Assembly (NCBI GenBank): GCA_015057365.1
Contig: SVEN01000024.1
Coordinates: 1-39,332 of the forward strand
Reading direction: 5' to 3'
Source: Lachnospiraceae bacterium
Lineage (GTDB): Bacteria > Bacillota > Clostridia > Lachnospirales > Lachnospiraceae
Length of the DNA stretch: 39,332 nucleotides
Shown here: in pieces, positions 17,113-25,286 of the stretch
Layout: every line of letters starts with the position of its first letter
Numbering within the stretch: position 1 is the first letter of the stretch
Made by a program: the position numbers and the translations under genes
The notes under the pieces: generated by a model
Told to the model about the DNA's origin: nothing
What the model saw: the letters and a program-made list of their open reading frames with translations, nothing else
Databases searched by the model: none

Positions 17113-17907
17113 TTACAATCGGACACTCACTTCTCCGCAGGAAAGGCCGAACTCCCGTCCGTCCCGTTCGATTATCAAATGTCCGTCTTTATCAATATCC
17201 GTTACAACCGCCCGATAATCACCTTCCGCCGCCAAAACAGTCACTTCCCGTCCTATAAGAATCGAACGCGCCTTGTACTCCTCCATATAGACTGCTGTAG
17301 AAAGGTTTTGATACAACATTGCAAACTCCTCCCACACAGCAACAATTAATTCCTCATTTGATATATGACTCTGTGCGGTATCCTCCAGGCACCCCACAAT
17401 ATTCTTTAACTCCTCCGGTACGGATTGCTGTTTCACATTAATTCCGATACCGAGCACCACGTAGTCCGGATATTCCGTATTCCCCGACAGTCCCGCTTCT
17501 GCCAGAATACCGCAAACCTTTCTTCCGTTTACAAAGATATCATTGACCCATTTAATTCCTGTGGTACATCCGCTTACCCTCTCTATCGCTCTGGCTACCG
17601 CCACAGCACCACAGGTCGTAATAAGCAGTGCCTTTTCCGCAGAAATCTTCGGTCGTAACACCATACTCATATATATTCCGCCTTCCGGAGAGAAAAAGCT
17701 TCGTCCGAGACGCCCTTTTCCTTTGCTCTGGCGTTTTGCTACCACCAATGTCCCCTCCGGTGCTCCGCCTACCGCCAGCTCCTTTGCTATCCGGTTGGTA
17801 GAATCGGTCTCCGTAAGCTCTACCGTTTTTTGCACAAAAGGAATCCCGCACAAGCGATGCTCCAAGGAGCTTTCTTTTTCCTGCCATGCTTCCTTTTCCG
17901 TTGTCAT
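17113..17907 (-). CDS. birA: Biotin--protein ligase without DNA-binding domain
   Basis: This 264-residue enzyme attaches biotin to acceptor proteins via biotinyl-AMP. The ligase signature GKGRLGR (biotin/AMP loop, equivalent to GRGRRGR), ETDSTN, and KWVNDI are visible, and a C-terminal beta-barrel domain (about 215-260) follows. The N-terminal helix-turn-helix of bifunctional BirA is absent, so it cannot be a biotin repressor (group I ligase). The frame extends to 17949, but aaggagg lies 7 bases before the ATG at 17907. It is the first gene of the birA-bioY-metF-metH-EamA unit. Confidence 0.93.
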   Translation of the reverse strand: MTTEKEAWQEKESSLEHRLCGIPFVQKTVELTETDSTNRIAKELAVGGAPEGTLVVAKRQSKGKGRLGRSFFSPEGGIYMSMVLRPKISAEKALLITTCGAVAVARAIERVSGCTTGIKWVNDIFVNGRKVCGILAEAGLSGNTEYPDYVVLGIGINVKQQSVPEELKNIVGCLEDTAQSHISNEELIVAVWEEFAMLYQNLSTAVYMEEYKARSILIGREVTVLAAEGDYRAVVTDIDKDGHLIIERDGREFGLSCGEVSVRL

Positions 17908-17947
17908 CGCCCTGCCTCCTTCCTTTTCCTGTTTTCCGTTTGCAATC

Positions 17948-17977
17948 ATCGTACCATGTAACTGCCCGGATTGTCAA
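17948..17977 (-). promoter_or_regulatory. birA: Promoter of the birA-bioY-metF-metH unit
   Basis: Minus strand: TTGACA (perfect -35), 18-base spacer, TACGAT. It stands close to the divergent plus-strand promoter at 18001-18029. No riboswitch or palindromic operator was recognised. Confidence 0.55.
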
Positions 17978-18000
17978 CCAAAGAGGCCATCAGAATTTCC

Positions 18001-18029
18001 TTGCCTTTCTCATAAAAAAAAGCTATACT
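18001..18029 (+). promoter_or_regulatory. Promoter of the FliK-like gene
   Basis: Plus strand: TTGCCT, 17-base spacer, TATACT; leader about 42 nt. It is a housekeeping-type promoter; no SigD-like sequence was seen here. Confidence 0.7.
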
Positions 18030-18077
18030 TAAAACAAATACAAAGGGGCATTTACAAACAGAAGGGAGGTTCCTGTT

Positions 18078-19844
18078 ATGGGACTGTTTCATAATATTTT
18101 CGGACTACCGCAAACGGCACAACCGACCGGAGCCTCCGGTGCAAAACGGGTATCCGGTTCTTCCGGAAAGGATACCGTTATCTTAACCAAAGGGCAAGTG
18201 GTAAAGGGCGAAGTGACCGATTTGCGGAGCAATGAAGTCACCATCCTCCTGGATGACGGAAAAACTTTGCATGCAAAGCTCAGTACCGCTATGGAGCTTT
18301 CCATCGGACAGCAGGCAGAGTTTTTTGTTCAGGAAACCAACGATGTCCTGATTACACTAAAACTTCTGTCCGACGGCGACACCTCCTTTACGGAATCCGC
18401 CATCGATAAAGCCTTAGAGGCTTCCGGTCTGCCGAAATCGCAACACGGGGCGGAAATTGTCCGTTCTCTTTTGAATGCGGGGCTTCCGGCAAGCAAGGAA
18501 ATGATTCAGAAAATGATGCAGTATTCCGCCTCCAATAAGGACGTGGAACTTTCCACGCTGACCGCCCTTATGAAACACAATCTGCCGGTCACAAAGGAAA
18601 ACGCCACACAGCTTCAATCTTACCGCAACTTCGAGCATCGCCTGTTGGGTCAGGCAACCACCTTAACCTCGGCCTTGTCCGATGCCTTCTCGTACGGAGA
18701 GGTATCCGCCTCCTTTACCGAGGGTCTTCTTGCGCATTTTTTCGGTACAGATGTACCCCTGGTCACCGGAAGTCATGCATCTCTTCCGACACAATTACCG
18801 GCAGAAGGCGATGCCCCTCAAGGGAACACCTCTTTGGCCGTTTCCTCCGCTGATATCACAGCACTTACAGGAGACGATCTCGCAAATACCGGCTCTGCCA
18901 CCGTTTTACAAGGAGACAATGGGATCGCTACCGAAGGAGCCGTAACCGCAAACGTTGTCGGCCCGGATTCGCCTAATCTCACTACCTCCGACACCACCAT
19001 CCGCTCCGAAGAGTTTTTACCGTTAAAGCAGCTTCTGTCCGATTCCACCTATAAGGCAGTCGGAAAAGCACTGGATTCCCTTCCGGCGGATTTACCGGAG
19101 CTTCCGATGTTAAAGGAAAGCTTTACAAACGGCACCTTAACCGCAAATCAATTGTTTTCCGCATTCTCCTCTGTCGCAACAAACGGCGCTTCGGAACGGA
19201 TTACTTCCCTTCTGAAAGAAGAGCCGGCTCTATCCGAGCTTTTAGGAAAAACCGTACTGAACCGCTTCGTCATGACTCCGGAGGATTTAACAAAGGAACA
19301 CGCCGTAGAGGACTTCTATACCCGTACCGCAAAAAATCTGGCAACGTTAAACGAATTGACATCTACTGAAACCGCCTCCTCCGCTATGAAGACGGTAGCG
19401 GACACCGCCTCCAATATGCAGGACAACCTTCAGTTTATGAACACGATAAATCAGATTTTTCCATACGTTCAGCTACCGTTAAAACTGACGGAACAGCTTA
19501 CCCACGGGGAGCTTTATGTCTATACCAAGAAAAAAGACCTCTCTGCCAAAAACAAAGAGGTCAGCATTCTGCTTCATTTGGATATGGACGCCCTGGGTCC
19601 GACGGACATCCATCTGTCCTTGCTGCAGCAAAACGTTAACGCAAAATTTTATTTAAACGAAACTGACGCCGAGCAGCTGGTATCCGAACAGCTTCCTTCT
19701 CTTACCGAAGCATTGCAAAAGAAAGGCTATTCGCTAAATGCCTCCGTTATGCACCGGGAAAAGGAGCCGGACATCGTTTCCGATTTTCTGGCTGACGGCG
19801 ATGCGGTACCGATGAAACGGTTTCGCTTTGACATTCGGGCTTAA
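18078..19844 (+). CDS. FliK-like protein (flagellar hook-length control domain)
   Basis: The 588-residue protein has a small N-terminal beta-rich region (about 30-95, VILTKGQVVKGEV onward), a long helical and Ala/Thr/Ser-rich middle with no recognised domain, and a C-terminal domain (about 480-588) resembling the Flg_hook domain of FliK: a LDMDALGPTDIHLSL strand pair, then a helix with SLTEALQKKGYSL. FliK is exported by the flagellar type III system and sets hook length. The protein stands alone between its own promoter and a terminator, away from any flagellar operon, so it may be a FliK paralogue. Start: agggagg 8 bases before ATG. Domain call is moderate. Confidence 0.65.
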   Translation: MGLFHNIFGLPQTAQPTGASGAKRVSGSSGKDTVILTKGQVVKGEVTDLRSNEVTILLDDGKTLHAKLSTAMELSIGQQAEFFVQETNDVLITLKLLSDGDTSFTESAIDKALEASGLPKSQHGAEIVRSLLNAGLPASKEMIQKMMQYSASNKDVELSTLTALMKHNLPVTKENATQLQSYRNFEHRLLGQATTLTSALSDAFSYGEVSASFTEGLLAHFFGTDVPLVTGSHASLPTQLPAEGDAPQGNTSLAVSSADITALTGDDLANTGSATVLQGDNGIATEGAVTANVVGPDSPNLTTSDTTIRSEEFLPLKQLLSDSTYKAVGKALDSLPADLPELPMLKESFTNGTLTANQLFSAFSSVATNGASERITSLLKEEPALSELLGKTVLNRFVMTPEDLTKEHAVEDFYTRTAKNLATLNELTSTETASSAMKTVADTASNMQDNLQFMNTINQIFPYVQLPLKLTEQLTHGELYVYTKKKDLSAKNKEVSILLHLDMDALGPTDIHLSLLQQNVNAKFYLNETDAEQLVSEQLPSLTEALQKKGYSLNASVMHREKEPDIVSDFLADGDAVPMKRFRFDIRA

Positions 19845-19854
19845 ATACACAGCA

Positions 19855-19884
19855 AAGGGGCCTCGCCGAATGCGAGCCCCCTTT
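19855..19884. terminator. GC-rich bidirectional terminator
   Basis: Hairpin of about 13 bp with one mismatch (aaaggggcctcgc / gcgagccccctttt), loop of about 5, followed by ctttt on plus. It serves the FliK-like gene and, on the other strand, the converging flavodiiron gene. Confidence 0.8.
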
Positions 19885-19902
19885 TCATTTTTAAAAACTG
19901 TT

Positions 19903-21060
19903 TTACTGACACAGTTCTGCCGCCAACTTCTTTATCTGTTCCAGGTTTTCGGACTTTACGGCGGACTTTATGGTGACTACCGTCTCCGCAAAGGTGATTT
20001 CCTTGCTGTTAGCAAACTTCTCTTTCATCTGCTTCGCACTGACCGGTGCCCAGGTGCCGTTTTCAATAAAACCGATTGTTCGCTTGCAATAGCCACGCTC
20101 TGTAAGCTTATCGATAAATTCACGCATAACCGGGTAAATGCCGCCGTTATAGGTCGGTGCCGCCAATACCAGTTTGCCGTAACGGAATGCATCTTCTACA
20201 TTCTCAGCCCAATCGGAACGTGCAAGATCCGTAAGTACCACTCTCGGACAATTCTGCTTCTTTAATTCTTCCGCCAAAGCTTCCGCTGCCTTCTTCGTAT
20301 TCCCGTAAATGGATGCATAGGCAATCACAACTCCCTCGGACTCCACTCCGTAGGAGGACCAAGTATCGTAAAGCCCCAAATAATATCCCAGATTCTCCGT
20401 CAAAACCGGCCCGTGCAGCGGCAAAATCTTCTCAATTTCAAGTCCCGCAGCCTTCTTTAACAGCGTCTGTACCTGAGCACCGTATTTGCCCACAATACCG
20501 AAATAATAACGACGTGCCTCACAGGCCCAATCCTCCTCCGCATCCAGTGCTCCGAACTTTCCGAAACCGTCCGCGGAAAACAACAGCTTGTCCTTGCTGT
20601 CATAGGTTACCATAACTTCCGGCCAATGCACCATCGGCGCAAATACAAAGGTAAAAGTATGTTCCCCGGTACAAAGGGTGTCCATGTCCGCTACAACCAC
20701 CTGATTTTTCGTAAAATCCGTTTCAAAAAACTGATGCAGCATCACAAAAGTCTTGGCATTTCCCACTACCTTTGCCTTCGGATACTTCTGCACAAACTTT
20801 TCAATGCTGGCGGAATGATCCGGTTCCATATGCTGCACAATCAGGTAGTCCGGGCTTCTGTCGTCCAATACCTCTGCCACATTGGAAAGCCACTCCTCCG
20901 TATAAGCCGCATCCACCGTATCAAATACGGAAGTCTCTTTATCAAGCACCACATAGGAATTGTACGCCACTCCGTTCGGCACCTCATACATTCCTTCAAA
21001 CAAATCTATCGTACGATCATTCACACCTACATAATATACACTGTCCGTTATCTTCTTCAT
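19903..21060 (-). CDS. fprA: Flavodiiron protein (A-type flavoprotein, FprA family)
   Basis: Flavodiiron proteins reduce oxygen to water and/or nitric oxide to nitrous oxide, protecting anaerobes. The 385-residue protein has the metallo-beta-lactamase-like domain (1-~240) with diiron ligands in HMEPDH (His77, Glu79, Asp81, His82), His145, Asp164 and the LPLHGPV His (about 225), then a flavodoxin domain from about 248 (YASIYGNTKKAA, the FMN-phosphate loop). There is no rubredoxin or flavin reductase fusion, so electrons come from separate proteins. It has its own promoter and ggagg site. Whether it prefers O2 or NO cannot be told. Confidence 0.95.
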   Translation of the reverse strand: MKKITDSVYYVGVNDRTIDLFEGMYEVPNGVAYNSYVVLDKETSVFDTVDAAYTEEWLSNVAEVLDDRSPDYLIVQHMEPDHSASIEKFVQKYPKAKVVGNAKTFVMLHQFFETDFTKNQVVVADMDTLCTGEHTFTFVFAPMVHWPEVMVTYDSKDKLLFSADGFGKFGALDAEEDWACEARRYYFGIVGKYGAQVQTLLKKAAGLEIEKILPLHGPVLTENLGYYLGLYDTWSSYGVESEGVVIAYASIYGNTKKAAEALAEELKKQNCPRVVLTDLARSDWAENVEDAFRYGKLVLAAPTYNGGIYPVMREFIDKLTERGYCKRTIGFIENGTWAPVSAKQMKEKFANSKEITFAETVVTIKSAVKSENLEQIKKLAAELCQ

Positions 21061-21101
21061 CTGATAGCCTCCTTCTTATCAATTGTACTTCGTACTTGTC
21101 T

Positions 21102-21130
21102 ATTCTACCATAGGACGCTCCCGGACGCAA
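21102..21130 (-). promoter_or_regulatory. fprA: Promoter of the flavodiiron gene
   Basis: Minus strand: TTGCGT, 17-base spacer, TAGAAT. Start point near 21095, leader about 35 nt. Confidence 0.7.
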
Positions 21131-21190
21131 TCCCTTTCCCCTTGAAATCAAGCCCTATATTTCCTACTAAACTCAAACCGTCCGGCCTCT

Positions 21191-22327
21191 TCATTCGTCT
21201 TGCCCGGAAAGCACCGTTGCAATCGTCTTCGCCAAAGGAATCATGGCAGCTTTCGCCTCTGCCACCGTATTCTTATGTGTTCCCAACTCTACCAGAACAT
21301 ACCTTTCCTTTAAATGCATATTATACCGATAACTCTTCAAATAAATTCGGTGCATCAATCCCGGATACAATTCGTTACCGGTAATTTGTAAATGGAGACT
21401 GAAACCGAGATTTCCTTTTAAATTCGGATTGGAATAATAAGAAATCGGCCCGTCCTTTGTCCTGCAAAGCCCGTTAAACAACATCACCTTTGCGGTACTC
21501 ACTCCGTTGATGACCGAGGTTCTGGCTTCTCCGCTGTCCCTATGTAAATCGATCACCACCTCAATGGTAGGATAGTTCTCTAAAATTTCCGTTATCACCG
21601 GCAATGCATTGTTATAAGCATTATTTCTGTCATCGGATCCGTCCGCTTTCCGGTCAAATACCGTAGTCTCGTGGATTACATTGTAACCGTAGGTTTCTCT
21701 AAGTTCTTTTGCCAGCAAAGTTCCCGCACCTATCACCGTATCCTCGGTTACCTCCGGTCTGCTGTCTGCGTACCCCTCCGATCCATGGGTGTGAAAAATG
21801 AGAATCTGCGGCTCCTCTGTCTGTTCCAATGCCGGCTTATACTCCGCCAATTCGGTTAAGGATATGACATCCGACGTAGCCTTTGTAGACACATCTTCTA
21901 TATAATAATTGGAAAGAAAATTATGAAAGGATACCTCCTCCAATTCCCCGAACCGTTCTTCCAACAGCTGCTTCACGAAAACCGGTTCCGTCTCTTTCGT
22001 CGGAGGAATATACGTGGGAACCCGCCCCTCCGCACGATAAATATTCAAAAAAGAATCGGATGCCTCCGCATATCGAACCGGTAACGTCTGTTCCCTCACC
22101 TCCCTGTTTTCGATTTCCGCAAGCTTTGCAAGTGCCTCATACCCGGTTTTGGGAAAGAAAAACAACGGAAGTTCCTTTCCGTACAGTACAAAAAAACCGG
22201 CCGCCAAACACAAAAATCCGCAATATATCCTCACCTTTCTTTCCTTCTCATATCTGCTTTTTTTCCCCGCACACTTTGCCGCACGATGTTTTGCAACGCT
22301 ACGGCAAAGCCATTGTTTTCCCCGCAT
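21191..22327 (-). CDS. spoIIP: Stage II sporulation protein P (peptidoglycan amidase/endopeptidase)
   Basis: SpoIIP acts with SpoIID and SpoIIM in the mother cell to degrade septal peptidoglycan and drive engulfment. The 378-residue protein has a basic cytoplasmic N-terminus, one membrane helix (about 33-50), a variable linker, and the SpoIIP catalytic domain with IFHTHGSEGY (about 178-187) and DLHRDS (about 262-267), matching the amidase metal-site motifs. The C-terminal ...VLVELGTHKNT(V)AEA segment is typical of the fold. It follows gpr by 26 bases, the usual gpr-spoIIP order. Confidence 0.94.
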   Translation of the reverse strand: MRGKQWLCRSVAKHRAAKCAGKKSRYEKERKVRIYCGFLCLAAGFFVLYGKELPLFFFPKTGYEALAKLAEIENREVREQTLPVRYAEASDSFLNIYRAEGRVPTYIPPTKETEPVFVKQLLEERFGELEEVSFHNFLSNYYIEDVSTKATSDVISLTELAEYKPALEQTEEPQILIFHTHGSEGYADSRPEVTEDTVIGAGTLLAKELRETYGYNVIHETTVFDRKADGSDDRNNAYNNALPVITEILENYPTIEVVIDLHRDSGEARTSVINGVSTAKVMLFNGLCRTKDGPISYYSNPNLKGNLGFSLHLQITGNELYPGLMHRIYLKSYRYNMHLKERYVLVELGTHKNTVAEAKAAMIPLAKTIATVLSGQDE

Positions 22328-22353
22328 TCCTGTTCCCCTTTCCGGTTATTATT

Positions 22354-23277
22354 TTATATTAATTCCTTACAAAAACAAAGATTGATTGCTTCCGCTACCG
22401 TTTCTCCCGCCCGGTGCACCAGTTCGTCAATCCCCTTCGGTGTGACAAACAGGACCTGTCCGTCGTTTTCCTCCGCTTCCGACAAAATCTCCTCGCATTC
22501 TTCCTCCGACACACCTTTTTTTCTGAGATAATTTCCCATACGCTCCCGTAAAATCGTCGCCGCATCCACTACCGTCGGTACTCCCACCGCAATTACCGGT
22601 GCTCCCAAGGTATCATTATTTAAAGCCTGCCGGTTATTTCCGATACCCGCTCCCGGATAGATGCCGGTATCCGTAATCTGTACCGTGGTTCCCAGACGCT
22701 CCGTACTGCGGGAAGCCAATGCATCAATGGCAATTACAATATCCGGATGCAATTCCTCTACCACACTTTTTATTATTTCCCCACTTTCCATGCCGGTCTG
22801 AGCAAGCACCCCCGCTGCCAACGCACAAAAGCTGGTCAAATGATACTTTTTCCGAAACTCTTCGCCAAGCTGCAAAATCAGATGTCTCGTTACTACCAGT
22901 TCATCTACCGCCACCGGCCCCAAAGCATCCGGCGTAGCCTCTCTGTTTCCGAGGCCTACCACCAGTACTTCTTTCGCGTCTTTCTTCACTCTTTCCATGA
23001 GTAGCAATAACTGCTCCGCCAGAGTTTCCGCCACGAACCGGCGTAACCGTTCTTCCCCTTCCGCCAGTCCCTTTGCTTCCACGGTAATATAAGTACCGAT
23101 AGGTCTTCCCATCGCCGCAGCTCCCGAAGCATCCGTAATCCGCACCGTAGAAACATGAATCTTTCGATGTTTATAATACGCATCGGTGACCGTCACTCCT
23201 TTGATTCTTTCATCATCCTCGGAAAAGTCTTCCCGCAGTTCCACCGCCAAGTCGGTGCGTCCACCCATTTGTTTCAT
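22354..23277 (-). CDS. gpr: Germination protease
   Basis: GPR cleaves small acid-soluble spore proteins at germination and is made in the forespore as a zymogen. The 307-residue protein begins with RTDLAVE close to its N-terminus, a sequence like the SASP cleavage site and near where the family's propeptide is removed, and carries the conserved VVGLGNREATPDALGP block (about 105-120) and the C-terminal TPKGIDELV. Length is a little shorter than the 360-370 of Bacillus GPR. aaaaggagg precedes the ATG. It is divergent from rpsT and upstream of spoIIP, a widely conserved clostridial arrangement. Confidence 0.94.
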   Translation of the reverse strand: MKQMGGRTDLAVELREDFSEDDERIKGVTVTDAYYKHRKIHVSTVRITDASGAAAMGRPIGTYITVEAKGLAEGEERLRRFVAETLAEQLLLLMERVKKDAKEVLVVGLGNREATPDALGPVAVDELVVTRHLILQLGEEFRKKYHLTSFCALAAGVLAQTGMESGEIIKSVVEELHPDIVIAIDALASRSTERLGTTVQITDTGIYPGAGIGNNRQALNNDTLGAPVIAVGVPTVVDAATILRERMGNYLRKKGVSEEECEEILSEAEENDGQVLFVTPKGIDELVHRAGETVAEAINLCFCKELI

Positions 23278-23355
23278 AGTGCCTCCTTTTATTGTATGAA
23301 TCTCTTCGTCCTGCTATTCCCTGTGTAGTTTCCGTAATTTTTTTAAAATTATGTA

Positions 23356-23384
23356 TTGACAGATTCCACCGAATATACTAATAT
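23356..23384 (+). promoter_or_regulatory. rpsT: Strong rpsT promoter
   Basis: Plus strand: TTGACA (perfect), 17-base spacer, TAATAT. The start point near 23391 leaves a leader of about 110 nt before rpsT. Confidence 0.8.
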
Positions 23385-23390
23385 ATAGGG

Positions 23391-23500
23391 GTATGCTTCC
23401 GTCGAAACGTCCGTGTCCGGCTTCGCGGCAGCAAGATCATGCGAATCGGAGTCCACATGCAGGACGTCCATCGAATCCAAAACATAGGAGGTGTTTTCAC
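23391..23500 (+). promoter_or_regulatory. rpsT: rpsT 5' leader, possible autoregulatory RNA
   Basis: About 110 nt lie between the predicted start and the rpsT ATG. The stretch is GC-rich with short pairings (for example gtcc acatgca ggac near 23453-23464) before the aggagg site. Ribosomal protein genes often have leaders bound by their product; no known class was recognised here. Confidence 0.35.
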
Positions 23501-23764
23501 ATGGCAAACATTAAGTCCGCTAAGAAGAGAATTTTAGTTATCGAGACCAAGACTCTCAGAAACAAGATGATTAAGTCTAAGATTAAGACTTTGGTAAAGA
23601 AGGTAGACGCTGCTGTTGCTGCTAGCGATAAGGCTGCTGCCGCTGCTGCTCTTAAGGAAGCTGTTGTCGCAATCGACAAGGCTGCTGCTAAGGGTGTATA
23701 CCATAAGAATACGGCTGCAAGAAAGGTTTCCCGTATCACGAAGGCCGTAAATTCTATTGCTTAA
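23501..23764 (+). CDS. rpsT: Small ribosomal subunit protein bS20
   Basis: The 87-residue, Lys/Ala-rich helical protein is bS20, which binds 16S rRNA early in 30S assembly. It starts [10 protein letters not shown] and ends ...[20 protein letters not shown], the family's conserved C-terminal rRNA-binding helix. The frame is open upstream, but aggaggtgttttcac before the ATG at 23501 decides the start. It is divergent from gpr, has a strong promoter and ends in a clear terminator. Ala-rich mid segment (about 36-50) is normal for the family. Confidence 0.97.
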   Translation: MANIKSAKKRILVIETKTLRNKMIKSKIKTLVKKVDAAVAASDKAAAAAALKEAVVAIDKAAAKGVYHKNTAARKVSRITKAVNSIA

Positions 23765-23783
23765 TTTTATGCAACAATAAAGC

Positions 23784-23815
23784 AAGGGCCGCGCGTGGTG
23801 CGCGGTCCTTTTCTT
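23784..23815 (+). terminator. rpsT: rpsT terminator
   Basis: An 11-bp GC-rich stem (aagggccgcgc / gcgcggtcctt, one G-U pair), 5-base loop, followed by ttttcttt. Confidence 0.9.
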
Positions 23816-23897
23816 TACGTTACAGAAACGTTTTGGAGTAATCGGCGTGGACTTCTCCGCTTTGATTCCACTCCTCTCCCCACGAAAGGAGGCACCT

Positions 23898-25136
23898 ATG
23901 AAAATTACATCCGTAAAAGGAACCAACGACTATTTACCGAAGGAAACCAAGCTCCGCGATTATTTGCAGGGCAAAATTTTAGAGACCTACCGCTCTTGCG
24001 GTTTTGAGCGTATTACGACTCCGATGTTGGAGGACATTGAAAACCTGGATAAAAGTGAGGGTGGAGAAAACCTGAACCTTTTGTTCAAAGTATTAAAGCG
24101 CGGCGATAAGTTAGAAAAGGCACTGGAGACCGGCAATCCGAAGGAACTTTCGGATCTTGGTCTTCGTTACGATTTAACCTTACCGCTGTCCCGTTACTAT
24201 GCCTGTCACAGAGCCGAGCTTCCGAGCCCGTTTAAGTGTATCCAGATTGACCAGGTATTCCGTGCCGAGCGTCCGCAGAAAGGCCGCCTCCGTCAGTTTG
24301 TGCAGTGCGACATTGATATTTTAGGCTCCGATTCCGTCAACTGCGAAATCGAGCTTATCAGCACTACCGCGAAGGCTCTTTTAAACGTAGGCATCAAAAA
24401 CTTTAAAGTAAAAATTAACGACCGTCGTGTCTTAAAGAATCTCATTTATGCCGCCGGCTTTACTCCGGCAGATGCGGACAGCGTTTGTATTGTATTTGAT
24501 AAGATGGATAAAATCGGTGCGGAAGGTGTTGCCGCCGAACTTCTGGAAAAAGGTTTTGCCGCTGATACCGTAAAGAAATTCACCGACCTGATGAGCATTT
24601 CTCCGTTCACCCTGGACGAAGCGGAAAAGTACTGTGAGGACAAGGCTCCGGTAGAAAGTCTGCGTTATATCATTGATACCGTTACCAAGCTTGCGGGAGA
24701 TTCTTTCTCCATTGTTTATGACAAGTCTCTGGTACGCGGCCAAGGCTACTACACCGGTACGATTTTCGAGATTGAGTCTCTGGACTTCGGCAGCTCCATC
24801 GCAGGCGGCGGCCGTTACGACAATCTCATCGGAAAATTTTTAAACGAATCCGTTCCGGCGGTAGGCTTTTCTATCGGATTTGAACGTATTGCAAGCATCT
24901 TAACCGCTGCAAACTATCAGATCCCGGACGACAAGAAGCGTGTTGCCGTTATCTACGATACGACCGATATTCTGACCGCGCTTGCCAAGGCCGATGAACT
25001 TCGCACCACTTATGACGTTGTACTTTACGAGCGTCCGAAGAAGTTAGGTAAGCTCTTCGGAAAATTGGAAGAGCAGGGCTTTTACGGCTGCTTCATTTTA
25101 AACGAATCCGAAACCGTCAAAGTATTCGGAGCATAA
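23898..25136 (+). CDS. hisS: Histidyl-tRNA synthetase, divergent form
   Basis: The 412-residue class II synthetase charges tRNA-His. Present are the start KGTNDYLP, GLRYDLTLPLSRY, motif 2 with FRAERPQKGRLRQF.QCD (about 120-137), the His-specific LVRG...YYTG block and motif 3 AGGGRYD...FSIGFERI (about 300-325). Two features are unusual: the His-A loop reads RGQGYY where most bacteria have RGLDYY, and the C-terminal anticodon-binding region is short, stopping soon after ILNESETVKV. The ggagg site 6 bases before the ATG at 23898 fixes the start. HisZ regulators lack the catalytic motifs kept here, so a true synthetase is favoured. The usual neighbour aspS is absent. Confidence 0.85.
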   Translation: MKITSVKGTNDYLPKETKLRDYLQGKILETYRSCGFERITTPMLEDIENLDKSEGGENLNLLFKVLKRGDKLEKALETGNPKELSDLGLRYDLTLPLSRYYACHRAELPSPFKCIQIDQVFRAERPQKGRLRQFVQCDIDILGSDSVNCEIELISTTAKALLNVGIKNFKVKINDRRVLKNLIYAAGFTPADADSVCIVFDKMDKIGAEGVAAELLEKGFAADTVKKFTDLMSISPFTLDEAEKYCEDKAPVESLRYIIDTVTKLAGDSFSIVYDKSLVRGQGYYTGTIFEIESLDFGSSIAGGGRYDNLIGKFLNESVPAVGFSIGFERIASILTAANYQIPDDKKRVAVIYDTTDILTALAKADELRTTYDVVLYERPKKLGKLFGKLEEQGFYGCFILNESETVKVFGA

Positions 25137-25156
25137 CTTCGGATTTCATCAATCAT

Positions 25157-25186
25157 AGGCTGTCACCGAGCGTGGCAGCCTTTTTT
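25157..25186 (+). terminator. hisS: hisS terminator
   Basis: A 10-bp stem (aggctgtcac / gtggcagcct, one G-U pair), 5-base loop, followed by six T. Confidence 0.9.
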
Positions 25187-25202
25187 AGCACTACGGGCAG
25201 AC

Positions 25203-25231
25203 TTGCATTTTGCCCCGTTCCATAGTATACT
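25203..25231 (+). promoter_or_regulatory. Promoter of the ABC transporter operon
   Basis: Plus strand: TTGCAT, 17-base spacer, TATACT. The start point near 25238 is too close to the ATG at 25251 for a ribosome site, which argues for the later TTG start of the ATPase. Confidence 0.75.
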
Positions 25232-25286
25232 TTTTACATAGCAAACTATTATGGCGGTCACACTCTGCCGGAAAGGACGGTGTCTT

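Noticed and set aside
23203-23300. A SigG-like promoter (CATACAA-type -10) upstream of gpr
   Set aside because: The site abuts the gpr ribosome site, the -10 has a mismatch and the spacing is off, so it is too weak to list although gpr is a SigG gene in Bacillus.
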